Source: Clostridiales bacterium (GTDB lineage Bacteria; Bacillota; Clostridia; Christensenellales; Aristaeellaceae). From it: DNA of 49,084 nt. Below the pieces are notes generated by a model. It was not told where the DNA came from. It searched no databases and saw only the letters and a program-made list of their open reading frames with translations. Where the stretch lies: positions 1 to 49,084 of the forward strand of contig JAAZBU010000025.1 of the NCBI GenBank assembly GCA_012513645.1, read 5' to 3'. Below are positions 8,610-15,840 of the stretch, piece after piece. Made by a program: the position numbers and the translations under genes. Each line of letters starts with the position of its first letter. Position 1 is the stretch's first letter.

Positions 8610-9497
8610 ATGCTCTATCTGCTGTCCCTGCTGGCCGGGGTGCTGATCTCGGTGATGGTGGTCTTCAACGGCGGGCTCAACGCCCGGGCCGGCCTGCTGG
8701 GCGCGCTGGTGGTCATCCACCTGGTGGGCACGGCGGGCATCGCCCTTGCCCTGCTGATCAAAAAAGAAAGGCCGCGCTTTGTGCGCCTGCCTTTTTATCT
8801 GTACCTGGGCGGCTTCATCGGGGTGCTGACCACGGTGTTCAACAACCTGGCCTTCGGCCACATCAGCGTATCGGCCATGATGGCGCTGGGCCTGCTGGGC
8901 GAGAGCATCTCGGGCCTTACGGCCGACCACTACGGCGTGCTGGGCATGCCCAAGCGCCCTTTTCGTGCAGAAAAGCTGTGGGGCATCGCGCTCACGCTGA
9001 TCGGCATCGCCTGCATGATCACCCAGCTGCGGCCGCTGCCGGTCATGGTGTCCCTGCTGGCGGGCACCACGGTGCTGTTCAGCCGGCTGCTCAACGGGCG
9101 GCTGGCCGCCCACACCAGCGTGGGCAGCAGCACCTTTTTCAACTACGTGATGGGGCTGCTGCTGTCCGTTTTGCTGTATGCCTTTGCCGGCCAGGGCACG
9201 GCAGGGCTTAAGCAGGCCGCCGGCAGCCCCTTTCACATCTACCTGGGCGGGGCGATGGGCGTGGTCATCGTGCTGATGAGCAACTTCATCGTGGGCAAAA
9301 TCCCCTCGTTTTATATGACGCTGGCGCTGTTTGTGGGCCAGGTGATGGCCGGGCAGCTGCTGGACATGGCGCTGTCGGGCGCCTTCTCCTGCCGCAACCT
9401 GCTGGGCGGCCTGTTTGTGTTGGCCGGGCTGGTGCTCAGCCTGTGGCAGGACAGGGCAGCCAGCCGCAGGGCGGCGCAAAGCGATTCGTCAGATTAG
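8610..9497 (+). CDS. DMT-family transporter (duplicated DUF606/YdcZ type)
   Basis: The start lies 5 nt after the thioesterase stop. The 295-residue protein is almost entirely membrane helices, arranged as two similar halves of about 140 residues. Each half begins with a motif of the type LLAGVLISVMVVFNGGLNA or LLAGTTVLFSRLLNG, which is the hallmark of DUF606 proteins fused head to tail. Members belong to the drug/metabolite transporter superfamily; the substrate is unknown. The C-terminus QDRAASRRAAQSDSSD is cytoplasmic and polar. Close spacing suggests co-expression with the thioesterase. Confidence 0.85.
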   Translation: MLYLLSLLAGVLISVMVVFNGGLNARAGLLGALVVIHLVGTAGIALALLIKKERPRFVRLPFYLYLGGFIGVLTTVFNNLAFGHISVSAMMALGLLGESISGLTADHYGVLGMPKRPFRAEKLWGIALTLIGIACMITQLRPLPVMVSLLAGTTVLFSRLLNGRLAAHTSVGSSTFFNYVMGLLLSVLLYAFAGQGTAGLKQAAGSPFHIYLGGAMGVVIVLMSNFIVGKIPSFYMTLALFVGQVMAGQLLDMALSGAFSCRNLLGGLFVLAGLVLSLWQDRAASRRAAQSDSSD

Positions 9498-9511
9498 AAG
9501 CGGGTTTTCCC

Positions 9512-9529
9512 CAATTACAGTGATAATTG
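9512..9529. terminator. Small inverted repeat between convergent genes
   Basis: CAATTA (9512-9517) and TAATTG (9524-9529) form a short hairpin lying between the DMT gene and the convergent epimerase gene, overlapping the latter's stop. The stem is weak and AT-rich, so terminator activity is uncertain. Confidence 0.3.
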
Positions 9530-10537
9530 TCTGAATTCTTTTTCCGCCCCCTCCATGATGCTGACCGCCCGGTCGCAGAAGGCATCAAAGGCGGGGTCGG
9601 GTATCTGCAACGTGGGGTCGGTCAGGAAGTTTTGCAGCGCGATGCGCGCGCCCTGGTCAAAGCGGGTGGTGCAGCAGAACTCGGGCACCAGGCGCTTGAT
9701 CTTGGTGTTGTCAAACACGGCGCAGTTGGCCTTGTCGCCCAGCAGGCCGCCCATCCAGTCCGACGCCTGCACCCGCCCTAACAGGGTGGAGGGCACGTAG
9801 CACGGCACAAAGGGCCGGCCCAGGATATCCGCAGCGGTGCGGTAGATCTGGTTCCAGGGCAGCGCCTCGTCGGAGGTGATGTGCACGGCCTCGCCGATGG
9901 CGTGGATGTTGCCCATCAGGCCCACAAAGCCCCGGGCAAAGTCCTCCGCCCAGGTGACCGTCCACAGATTGGTGCCGTCCCCCGGGATGACCACGGGCTT
10001 TTGTCTCAATATGCGGTCGATAATCTGCCACACGCCCCTTTGCCCGCGCAGGGCGAAGGGCAGGCTGCGCTCGCCGTAGGTGTGGCTGGGCCGCACGATG
10101 GTGACCGGGAAGCCCTGCTCGCGGTAGGCCTGCATCAGCCGCTCCTCGCAGGCCGCCTTGTCGCGGGAGTACTGCCAGTAGGGGTTGTGCAGGGGGGTGG
10201 ACTCGGTCACGGGGAAGCTGAGCGGCGGCTTGTGGTAGGCCGATGCCGTGCTGATAAAGATGTACTGGCTGCACATGCCCTCAAACAGGCGGATGTCCCG
10301 CTCCGCCTGGTCGGGCGTATAGGCGATGAACTGGGCCACCACGTCAAAGTGCTGGCCGGCCAGCTTGTCCCGCACGGCCTGCTCGTCCGCCATATCGGCC
10401 TGGATGAGCCGGGCCTCGGGCACCAGGTTTTTGCCGCTGCCGCGGTTGAGCAGCGTCAGGTCCCACCCCAGGCGCAGCAGCCTGCGGGAGATGCTCAGGC
10501 TGATGGTGCCGGTACCGCCGATTAACAGTGCTTTCAT
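9515..10537 (-). CDS. NAD-dependent epimerase/dehydratase (extended SDR)
   Basis: The minus-strand start follows TAGGAGGAACAGCC. The 340-residue protein opens with a Rossmann fold MKALLIGGTGTISLSISRRL (GxxGxxS variant). It has the SDR active-site features FISTASAY (Ser), then YWQYSRDKAACE (Tyr and Lys in YxxxK), followed by IVRPSHTYGE. The remainder (GTNLWTVTWAEDFARGFVGL) resembles CSP41/nucleoside-diphosphate-sugar epimerase relatives. It probably oxidises or epimerises a nucleotide sugar or related metabolite in the cytoplasm. It is second in a two-gene minus operon after the metallo-beta-lactamase-fold gene, 11 nt away. Confidence 0.87.
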   Translation of the reverse strand: MKALLIGGTGTISLSISRRLLRLGWDLTLLNRGSGKNLVPEARLIQADMADEQAVRDKLAGQHFDVVAQFIAYTPDQAERDIRLFEGMCSQYIFISTASAYHKPPLSFPVTESTPLHNPYWQYSRDKAACEERLMQAYREQGFPVTIVRPSHTYGERSLPFALRGQRGVWQIIDRILRQKPVVIPGDGTNLWTVTWAEDFARGFVGLMGNIHAIGEAVHITSDEALPWNQIYRTAADILGRPFVPCYVPSTLLGRVQASDWMGGLLGDKANCAVFDNTKIKRLVPEFCCTTRFDQGARIALQNFLTDPTLQIPDPAFDAFCDRAVSIMEGAEKEFRQLSL

Positions 10538-10548
10538 GGCTGTTCCTC

Positions 10549-11397
10549 CTATTGCTTAAAGGTGATGGCCTGGCCGTCGCTTTGCAGCGCGATGTCGCCA
10601 TCCATGGTCAGGTAGATGCGGGCGCCAATGCGCTGCAAGATGTCGAGCACGGCGCCTGCGGGCGGGTTCTTCTGCGAGCAGGTGATCACCGCCCAGCGGG
10701 GCCGCACGGCCTGCAAAAAGGCCTCCGTGCGGTCTCGGTTGCGGCCATGGTCGGGCACCTGCAAAAAGTCGCTGTTCAGGTCGATGCCGCTTTGCAGCAG
10801 CTCGTCGATGCGCTCGCTCATGATGTCCGCCGCGAACAGCAGGCGGTTGTCCCCGTGGGTTAGGCGTGTCACCAGCGAGAAGTCGTTGTCCTCATCCTCG
10901 GCATAATATGCTTGCCTCGCGGTGAGTATCTCAAAAACCACGCCGTCCAGCGTGAAGGCGGTATCCTCCTTGAGGTACACCTGCTCGGCCTGAGACATCG
11001 CCAGCGCCTCGCGCAATGCGTCGCGGGTGGGGCTGGATTTTTCGTAGTCGGGCATCAGCACCCGGTCCACCGGCACGGTGCGCAATATCTCGGGCGCGCC
11101 GCCGGCATGCCCCTTGTCAAAGTGGGTAAGGATCATCAGATCCAGCTTGTCTACGCCCTTTTCGGCCATGTATTCCAGGATGTCCTCGGCGTCATCCACC
11201 TCGGCCGTATCCAGCAGCACAGCGTAGCTGCCCGTGCGGATAAGAAAGGCATCGGCCTTGCCGGATTTGAACAGTTTGATCTTTAGCGTGCCCATGTCCG
11301 CCGCCTGCGCCGACGGCCCCAGGCACAGCAGCAGGGCGAGCACCAGGCACAGCAGCCTGGCCGAAAAGGAATGGGAAGTCCGCTCATATGCTTTCAT
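10549..11397 (-). CDS. Secreted metallo-beta-lactamase-fold protein (ComEC C-domain-like)
   Basis: The 283-residue protein starts at the second ATG (11397), because the upstream ATG at 11412 overlaps a TATAAT box. A signal peptide (LLCLVLALLLCLGPSAQA) is followed by a beta-lactamase fold like the C-terminal domain of ComEC/Rec2: LKIKLFKSGKADAFLIRTG, LLDTAEVDD, ILTHFDKGHAGG and later FLQVPDHGRNRD and AVITCSQKN. The metal motif reads H92-F-D94-K-G96-H97, where family members normally have D in place of G96. Phosphodiesterase or nuclease-like activity is possible, but the substitution makes it uncertain. No Shine-Dalgarno precedes the start. It is followed closely by the epimerase gene. Confidence 0.8.
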   Translation of the reverse strand: MKAYERTSHSFSARLLCLVLALLLCLGPSAQAADMGTLKIKLFKSGKADAFLIRTGSYAVLLDTAEVDDAEDILEYMAEKGVDKLDLMILTHFDKGHAGGAPEILRTVPVDRVLMPDYEKSSPTRDALREALAMSQAEQVYLKEDTAFTLDGVVFEILTARQAYYAEDEDNDFSLVTRLTHGDNRLLFAADIMSERIDELLQSGIDLNSDFLQVPDHGRNRDRTEAFLQAVRPRWAVITCSQKNPPAGAVLDILQRIGARIYLTMDGDIALQSDGQAITFKQ

Positions 11398-11403
11398 GGC
11401 TTC

Positions 11404-11432
11404 ATTATACATTGGCAGGCCCTACGGGGCAA
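11404..11432 (-). promoter_or_regulatory. Promoter of metallo-beta-lactamase/epimerase operon
   Basis: On the minus strand TTGCCC (11432-11427) and a perfect TATAAT (11409-11404) lie 17 nt apart. The predicted transcription start falls at or next to the ATG at 11397, so the mRNA may be leaderless. Confidence 0.6.
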
Positions 11433-11438
11433 CAGCGA

Positions 11439-11467
11439 TTGACAGGGCCCCGCTCATCCCGGATAAT
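11439..11467 (+). promoter_or_regulatory. Promoter of dehydrogenase-VOC-methyltransferase operon
   Basis: TTGACA (11439-11444) and GATAAT (11462-11467) with 17-nt spacing form a near-consensus promoter. It diverges from the minus-strand promoter only 7 bp away, so one regulator could affect both. Confidence 0.75.
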
Positions 11468-11498
11468 GCAACCATCAGCCTATACACAGGAGGCCGTC

Positions 11499-12464
11499 AT
11501 GGATATCAACAACATTCTTGTCATCATGCGGGCAGACGAGGGGCAACTGGACCGCCTGCAGGCCGCCGCGCCGGGTGCCCGGGTGATCCGCCAGAGCGTC
11601 AAAACGCTGACCCCTGAGCAGGTGATGGAGGCCGATGTGGTGGTGGGCAACCTGCCGGAAAGTTTTTTCCCTCACCTCAAAAAGGCCAGGCTGTTGCAGC
11701 TCAACACCGCGGGCGTGGCCGGCCACTACCTGGCCCTGGGCGCGCAGCGGCCCGACCTGGTGCTATGCTGCGCGTCGGGCGCCTACGGCGTGGCCATCTC
11801 GGAGCACATGCTGGGCGCCCTGCTGATGCTGATGAAGCGCCTGCACCAGTACCGCGATGACCAGCACCAGGCCCTGTGGGAAGACCGGGGCGATGTGGCC
11901 GGCCTGCGGGGGGCACAGGTGCTGTCGGTGGGCATGGGCGACATCGGCACCCAGTTTGCCCGGCTATGCGCCTGCTTTGGCGCGCAGGTGACCGGCATCC
12001 GCCGCCGGCCGGCCGACCCGCCCGAGGGGGTGCAGCGCATCGCCACCATGGACGAGCTGGACGACCTGCTGCCCCGGGCCGATGTGGTGGCCCTCTCCCT
12101 GCCGGAGACGTCCGATACCATCGGCCTGATGGATGAGCGCCGCTTCAACCTGATGAAGCAGGGCAGCTACCTGCTCAACGTAGGGCGGGGCAGCGCGGTG
12201 GATCAGCCGGCGCTGCTCAACGCGCTGCGCAACGGGCGGCTGGCCGGCGCCTCCATCGACGTCACCGTGCCCGAGCCTCTGCCCCAGGGTGACCCCCTCT
12301 GGCAGGAGCCCAACCTGCTCATCACCCCCCACATATCCGGCCAGTACCACCTGCGGCTGACCCACGACAACATCGTGGACATCGCGGCCCACAACATCCG
12401 CGTGCTGCAAGGCGGCGGCGACTACCGCGCCCGGGTGGATGTGAAAGCGGGGTATAGGGCATGA
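11499..12464 (+). CDS. D-isomer-specific 2-hydroxyacid dehydrogenase family protein
   Basis: ACAGGAGG (11486-11493) sets the ATG at 11499. The 321-residue protein has the two-domain D-2-hydroxyacid dehydrogenase fold. The dinucleotide site reads VLSVGMGDIGTQFARL (about residue 146); the catalytic trio is Arg in NVGRGSAVDQ, Glu in VPEPLP and His in LITPHISG. It would reduce a 2-keto acid with NAD(P)H, or do the reverse, in the cytoplasm. It is the first gene of an operon with overlapping stops and starts (ATGA at 12461). The exact acid is unknown; phosphoglycerate, glyoxylate and hydroxypyruvate are options. Confidence 0.9.
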   Translation: MDINNILVIMRADEGQLDRLQAAAPGARVIRQSVKTLTPEQVMEADVVVGNLPESFFPHLKKARLLQLNTAGVAGHYLALGAQRPDLVLCCASGAYGVAISEHMLGALLMLMKRLHQYRDDQHQALWEDRGDVAGLRGAQVLSVGMGDIGTQFARLCACFGAQVTGIRRRPADPPEGVQRIATMDELDDLLPRADVVALSLPETSDTIGLMDERRFNLMKQGSYLLNVGRGSAVDQPALLNALRNGRLAGASIDVTVPEPLPQGDPLWQEPNLLITPHISGQYHLRLTHDNIVDIAAHNIRVLQGGGDYRARVDVKAGYRA

Positions 12465-12865
12465 AGGCACAACCCATGATCACCGTTCAGGATGTGCGCC
12501 TGAGCGCCGCCTGGTATGAGCGGGTGCTTGGCTTTGAAAGCGCCCACGGCGGCACCGAGTATGAGCAGCTGCTGTCGGAGGGCCGGCTGGTATTGCAGCT
12601 GCATGACAGCGAGGCCGACATGAACCACCCCGCGCTGCTGAACCCGGGTGACACCGCCGGGCTGGGCGTGCTGCTGTGGTTTGAAACGGCGGATTTTGAC
12701 GCGGTGGTGGGCCGCCTCCGGCAGGCGGATATCATCCCCGAGGTGGCGCCCTACCTCAACCAGTACGCCATGCACATGGAGGTGTGGCTGCGCGACCCGA
12801 ATGGCTACCGCGTGGTGGTGGCCGGGCCGTCGGCCTATGACAAGCAGAAGAAGCCAACGCCATGA
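12461..12865 (+). CDS. VOC (glyoxalase/bleomycin-resistance fold) protein
   Basis: The start overlaps the dehydrogenase stop. It has 134 residues, the normal length for a single-module vicinal-oxygen-chelate protein. The beta-alpha-beta repeats begin MITVQDVRLSAAWYERVLGF and end MHMEVWLRDPNGYRVVVAG, the classic FxDPdGn-type end strand. Metal ligands are probably His in LQLHDS and Glu in MHMEVW. It could be a dioxygenase, a lyase or a drug-binding resistance protein; the sequence does not decide. It is translationally coupled on both sides. Confidence 0.85.
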   Translation: MKAQPMITVQDVRLSAAWYERVLGFESAHGGTEYEQLLSEGRLVLQLHDSEADMNHPALLNPGDTAGLGVLLWFETADFDAVVGRLRQADIIPEVAPYLNQYAMHMEVWLRDPNGYRVVVAGPSAYDKQKKPTP

Positions 12866-13692
12866 CGGACAAAGCACCAGGCAGCCCGGCCTTCACGTTC
12901 CATGATTTGCTGCGGATAGAGCATGAGGGCGATCGGGTGGAGGCCCTGTACGGCCAGCTGTTCCGGGAGGAGGAGCGCCTGCGTTCCCAGGCCGGGCAGG
13001 TGGAGTTTGTGACCACCGTGCGTGCCATCGAGCAGGGGCTGAAGCCCGGCGACCGCATGCTGGACCTGGGTGCTGGCACCGGCGCCTACAGCCTGCACTT
13101 CGCGGCCAAGGGCCACCCCGTCTGCGCGGTGGAGCTGGCCGGCCGCAACGTGGCCGTGATGCGCGGGCGCATCCGGGAGGGCATGGATATCGACCTGCGG
13201 CAGGGCAGCGCGCTGGACCTGTCCCCCTATGCGGACGCCAGTTTTGACATCGTACTGCTGTTTGGCCCGCTGTATCACCTGCAGGATGCTCAGGACCGCG
13301 CCCAATGCCTGCGGGAGGCCAAGCGGGTGCTCAAGCCCGATGGCCGCCTGTTTGCCGCCTTTATCCACCACGATATGATCCCCTACACCGAGAGCATGTT
13401 CAACCCGGCGTGGTTTTCGGGCGGCAGCTACGACCATGAGACCTTCCGGCTGGAGGACTTCCCCTTTGTGTTCTTCACGCTGAGTGAGTGCCGGGCCATG
13501 CTGGAGGGGGCGGGCTTTGCCATCCGCCGCGCCATCGCCGCCGACGGCCTGAGCGAGCTGATGGCCGACGCCATCAACCGCATGGATGCGGACAGCTATG
13601 CCCAGTACCTGCGCTGGCACCTGCTGCGCTCGGAGGACCCGGCCTTTGTAGGCGCCAGCAACCACCTGCTGTTTGAGGCAGAAAGGGCATAG
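12862..13692 (+). CDS. Class I SAM-dependent methyltransferase
   Basis: The start overlaps the VOC stop (ATGA). It has 276 residues. The AdoMet-binding motif I is MLDLGAGTGAYSLHFA (about residues 68-83), followed by the acidic residue in VCAVELAGRNV, the motif GSALDLSPYADASFDIVLLFGPLYHL and ALREAKRVLKPDG-like post-motif III. The C-terminal part has an aromatic-rich insert. It resembles small-molecule methyltransferases of the Methyltransf_11/25 type; the acceptor is unknown. Coupling to a VOC protein and a dehydrogenase suggests metabolite or drug modification. Confidence 0.88.
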   Translation: MTDKAPGSPAFTFHDLLRIEHEGDRVEALYGQLFREEERLRSQAGQVEFVTTVRAIEQGLKPGDRMLDLGAGTGAYSLHFAAKGHPVCAVELAGRNVAVMRGRIREGMDIDLRQGSALDLSPYADASFDIVLLFGPLYHLQDAQDRAQCLREAKRVLKPDGRLFAAFIHHDMIPYTESMFNPAWFSGGSYDHETFRLEDFPFVFFTLSECRAMLEGAGFAIRRAIAADGLSELMADAINRMDADSYAQYLRWHLLRSEDPAFVGASNHLLFEAERA

Positions 13693-13703
13693 GAGATACC
13701 CGG

Positions 13704-14663
13704 ATGAACCTGACGATCGCCCCGCGAACATCGGTTGCCTCCGTGGCCATGGGGCTGATCGCCTCAGGCTACGATCTGTATGACCGGCAGGATCAGGAGG
13801 TTGAGGCCCTTTGCCGGCGCGTGCGGGATGTATTTGCGGATGACAGGGAGCTGATCGCCTATTTCAGCCGGGCCAGAACGGGCGGCAATGCCGTCAACCC
13901 CTACTGGCCGCGCGGATCGGATGCGCTCATTGCCGCATGGTTCATGGAGAATCATACGCTGCACTGCGACTGGGACGCATACACCGCGTCGCAGGACAGG
14001 GCGCACAGCACCGCCCCTGCCCAGCGCCGGGAAACCATGCGCTGGCTTGAGGATTTGCCCGGATGGGCCGCGCAGGTTCTCCCCCGCGCACAACAACACG
14101 GCTTGTTGGCTGAACTGGCCGCGTTGGAACAGGCCCGCTCCGCAGGCTGGCAGGATGCCCTGCTCACGTGCCGGCAATTTCTGGCCCGACAGGCGGATGT
14201 GCCGCTGGCGCCACGGCACATCCTCTTTTGCCCCAGCCTGCTGATGGCGCCGCAGCTGACCGACATGGCCCATGACGGCAACTATTTGGTGGTCATCGCC
14301 GCTTCGCCGCGCATGGCATCTTTGGTGCATGAAGTATTTCATGGTGTCGTGCATACGCGGCTCGCACGCATGCCCCGGGAGGCGCTCCAGCGCCTGACGG
14401 ACAGCGCAGACCGGCAGAAGCTGTCCGCGCTGGGCTACGCCTGGGGCACGGACGAAGATTCGTCCCTGCGCATGGCGGAGGAATCCTGCGTGCGCGTGCT
14501 GTGCTGCCTGACCATGAGCCGGGACGGCACACAGGCCGCCGGGTGCCTTGACGCGCTGCGCGCCGAAGGGTTTGCCGTGCCGGATCACCTATTCACCCGG
14601 CGCACCAGCTACCCCCTGCGCCTGAGCGAGGCGCTGGACATCCTCGGATTGCATTTTCAATGA
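13704..14663 (+). CDS. Unrecognised protein with HExxH motif, putative zinc metallopeptidase
   Basis: A start at 13704 follows AGGAGATACCCGG. It has 319 residues, no signal peptide and no membrane segment. I do not recognise the family. The most telling feature is H209-E-V-F-H213 in SLVHEVFHGVVH, an HExxH zinc signature in a helix; E259/E260 in MAEESCVR is a candidate third ligand, as in gluzincins. The N-terminal half is helical (DYDRQDQEVEALCRRVRDVF region) and the end RTSYPLRLSEALDILGL resembles a partner-binding tail. It overlaps the next gene's region but ends 14 nt before that gene's chosen start. Function is inferred from the motif alone. Confidence 0.7.
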   Translation: MNLTIAPRTSVASVAMGLIASGYDLYDRQDQEVEALCRRVRDVFADDRELIAYFSRARTGGNAVNPYWPRGSDALIAAWFMENHTLHCDWDAYTASQDRAHSTAPAQRRETMRWLEDLPGWAAQVLPRAQQHGLLAELAALEQARSAGWQDALLTCRQFLARQADVPLAPRHILFCPSLLMAPQLTDMAHDGNYLVVIAASPRMASLVHEVFHGVVHTRLARMPREALQRLTDSADRQKLSALGYAWGTDEDSSLRMAEESCVRVLCCLTMSRDGTQAAGCLDALRAEGFAVPDHLFTRRTSYPLRLSEALDILGLHFQ

Positions 14664-14677
14664 TTGGAGGACAGGAT

Positions 14678-15751
14678 ATGGGACTTGACGCATCCTTTGG
14701 CATCCGCATCGGGCGGCTGGCCGCCGGCCCGCGCAACCTGATTACCGACGTACCTGGGGTCGCGGTGGGCCACCACACCCTGGCCGACGGCCCGGTACAG
14801 ACCGGCGTGACGGCCATATTGCCCCACCCGGGCAACTGCTTTGAAGAAAAGCTGCCCGCCGCCGTGCAGGTGTTCAACGGCTTTGGCAAGTCCCTGGGGC
14901 TGGTGCAGGTGGAGGAATTGGGCCAGCTGGAGACGCCCATCGTGCTCACCAACACGCTGTCCTCCGGCACGGCGTGGACGGCCCTGTGCCGCTATATGCT
15001 GGCGCGCAACCCTGCCATCGGCCGGGAGACAGGCACCGTCAACCCGGTGGTATTTGAGTGCAATGACGGACACCTCAATGACATCCGTGGCCTGCATGTG
15101 CAGGAGGCGGACGTGCTGGCCGCCCTGGACGCCGCGGCGGAACATTTTGCCGAGGGCGCGGTGGGCGCCGGGCGCGGCATGCGCTGCCACGGCCTCAAGG
15201 GGGGCATCGGCTCCAGCTCCCGCGTGATGGAGATTGGAGAATCCCGCTACACGCTGGGCGCGCTGGTGCAGACCAACCACGGCTCGCTGGCGGATTTGAC
15301 CGTGGCCGGCAAGCACATCGGCCCCCAGGCCGAGGCACTGCTCAAAGGCGGCTGGACGGCCGACTATACGCCGCAGGAGGACAGGGGCTCGGTCATCGTG
15401 GTGCTGGCCACCGACCTGCCGCTGGGCGCGGGCCAGCTCAAGCGAGTGGCGCGGCGCGCCATCGCTGGCCTGAGCCGCACGGGCAGCAACATCGGTCACG
15501 GCAGCGGCGAGATCGCCCTGTGCTTCACCACGGCGCAGCGCATCAAACACTTTGACGACAAGCCCACGCGGCAGATGACCGAGTTGAACGAGGACCACAT
15601 CAACCTGGCCTTCCGCGCGGCGGCAGAGGCCACCGAGGAAGCCGTGCTCAGCGCGCTGCTGCACGCCGAAGCGGTGACAGGCCGCGACGGCCACCGCGCC
15701 GAGGCGCTGCGCGATGTGCTGGCGGAGCTGGAGAGAGAAAGTACTCGCTGA
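14678..15751 (+). CDS. P1-family (DmpA/S58-type) aminopeptidase
   Basis: GGAGG (14666-14670) selects the ATG at 14678. It has 357 residues, standard for the DmpA/BapF family of self-processing N-terminal-nucleophile hydrolases. Family landmarks are ITDVPGVAVGHHTL, GVTAILPH, the VFNGFGKS motif, TNTLSSGTAW and GAGRGMRCHGLKGGIGSSSR. Autocleavage is expected between Gly178 and Ser179 in GGIGSSSR, making Ser179 the nucleophile. The C-terminal part has SRTGSNIGHGSGEIAL. Members cleave N-terminal residues, beta-amino acids or D-amino acids from short peptides. It is last in the five-gene operon, next to another putative peptidase. Confidence 0.9.
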   Translation: MGLDASFGIRIGRLAAGPRNLITDVPGVAVGHHTLADGPVQTGVTAILPHPGNCFEEKLPAAVQVFNGFGKSLGLVQVEELGQLETPIVLTNTLSSGTAWTALCRYMLARNPAIGRETGTVNPVVFECNDGHLNDIRGLHVQEADVLAALDAAAEHFAEGAVGAGRGMRCHGLKGGIGSSSRVMEIGESRYTLGALVQTNHGSLADLTVAGKHIGPQAEALLKGGWTADYTPQEDRGSVIVVLATDLPLGAGQLKRVARRAIAGLSRTGSNIGHGSGEIALCFTTAQRIKHFDDKPTRQMTELNEDHINLAFRAAAEATEEAVLSALLHAEAVTGRDGHRAEALRDVLAELERESTR

Positions 15752-15787
15752 AATATTTCCCTGCGCTGGACAAAAGAATAAAGAAGA

Positions 15788-15815
15788 TTGAAAAACTTAA
15801 AAAATGTGTTAAAAT
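15788..15815 (+). promoter_or_regulatory. Promoter of AlbA_2-type regulator gene
   Basis: TTGAAA (15788-15793) and TAAAAT (15810-15815) are 16 nt apart in a strongly AT-rich stretch unlike the surrounding DNA. It lies just upstream of the gene starting at 15841. Confidence 0.6.
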
Positions 15816-15840
15816 ATCAAAAAAATGAAAGAAAAGTGAA

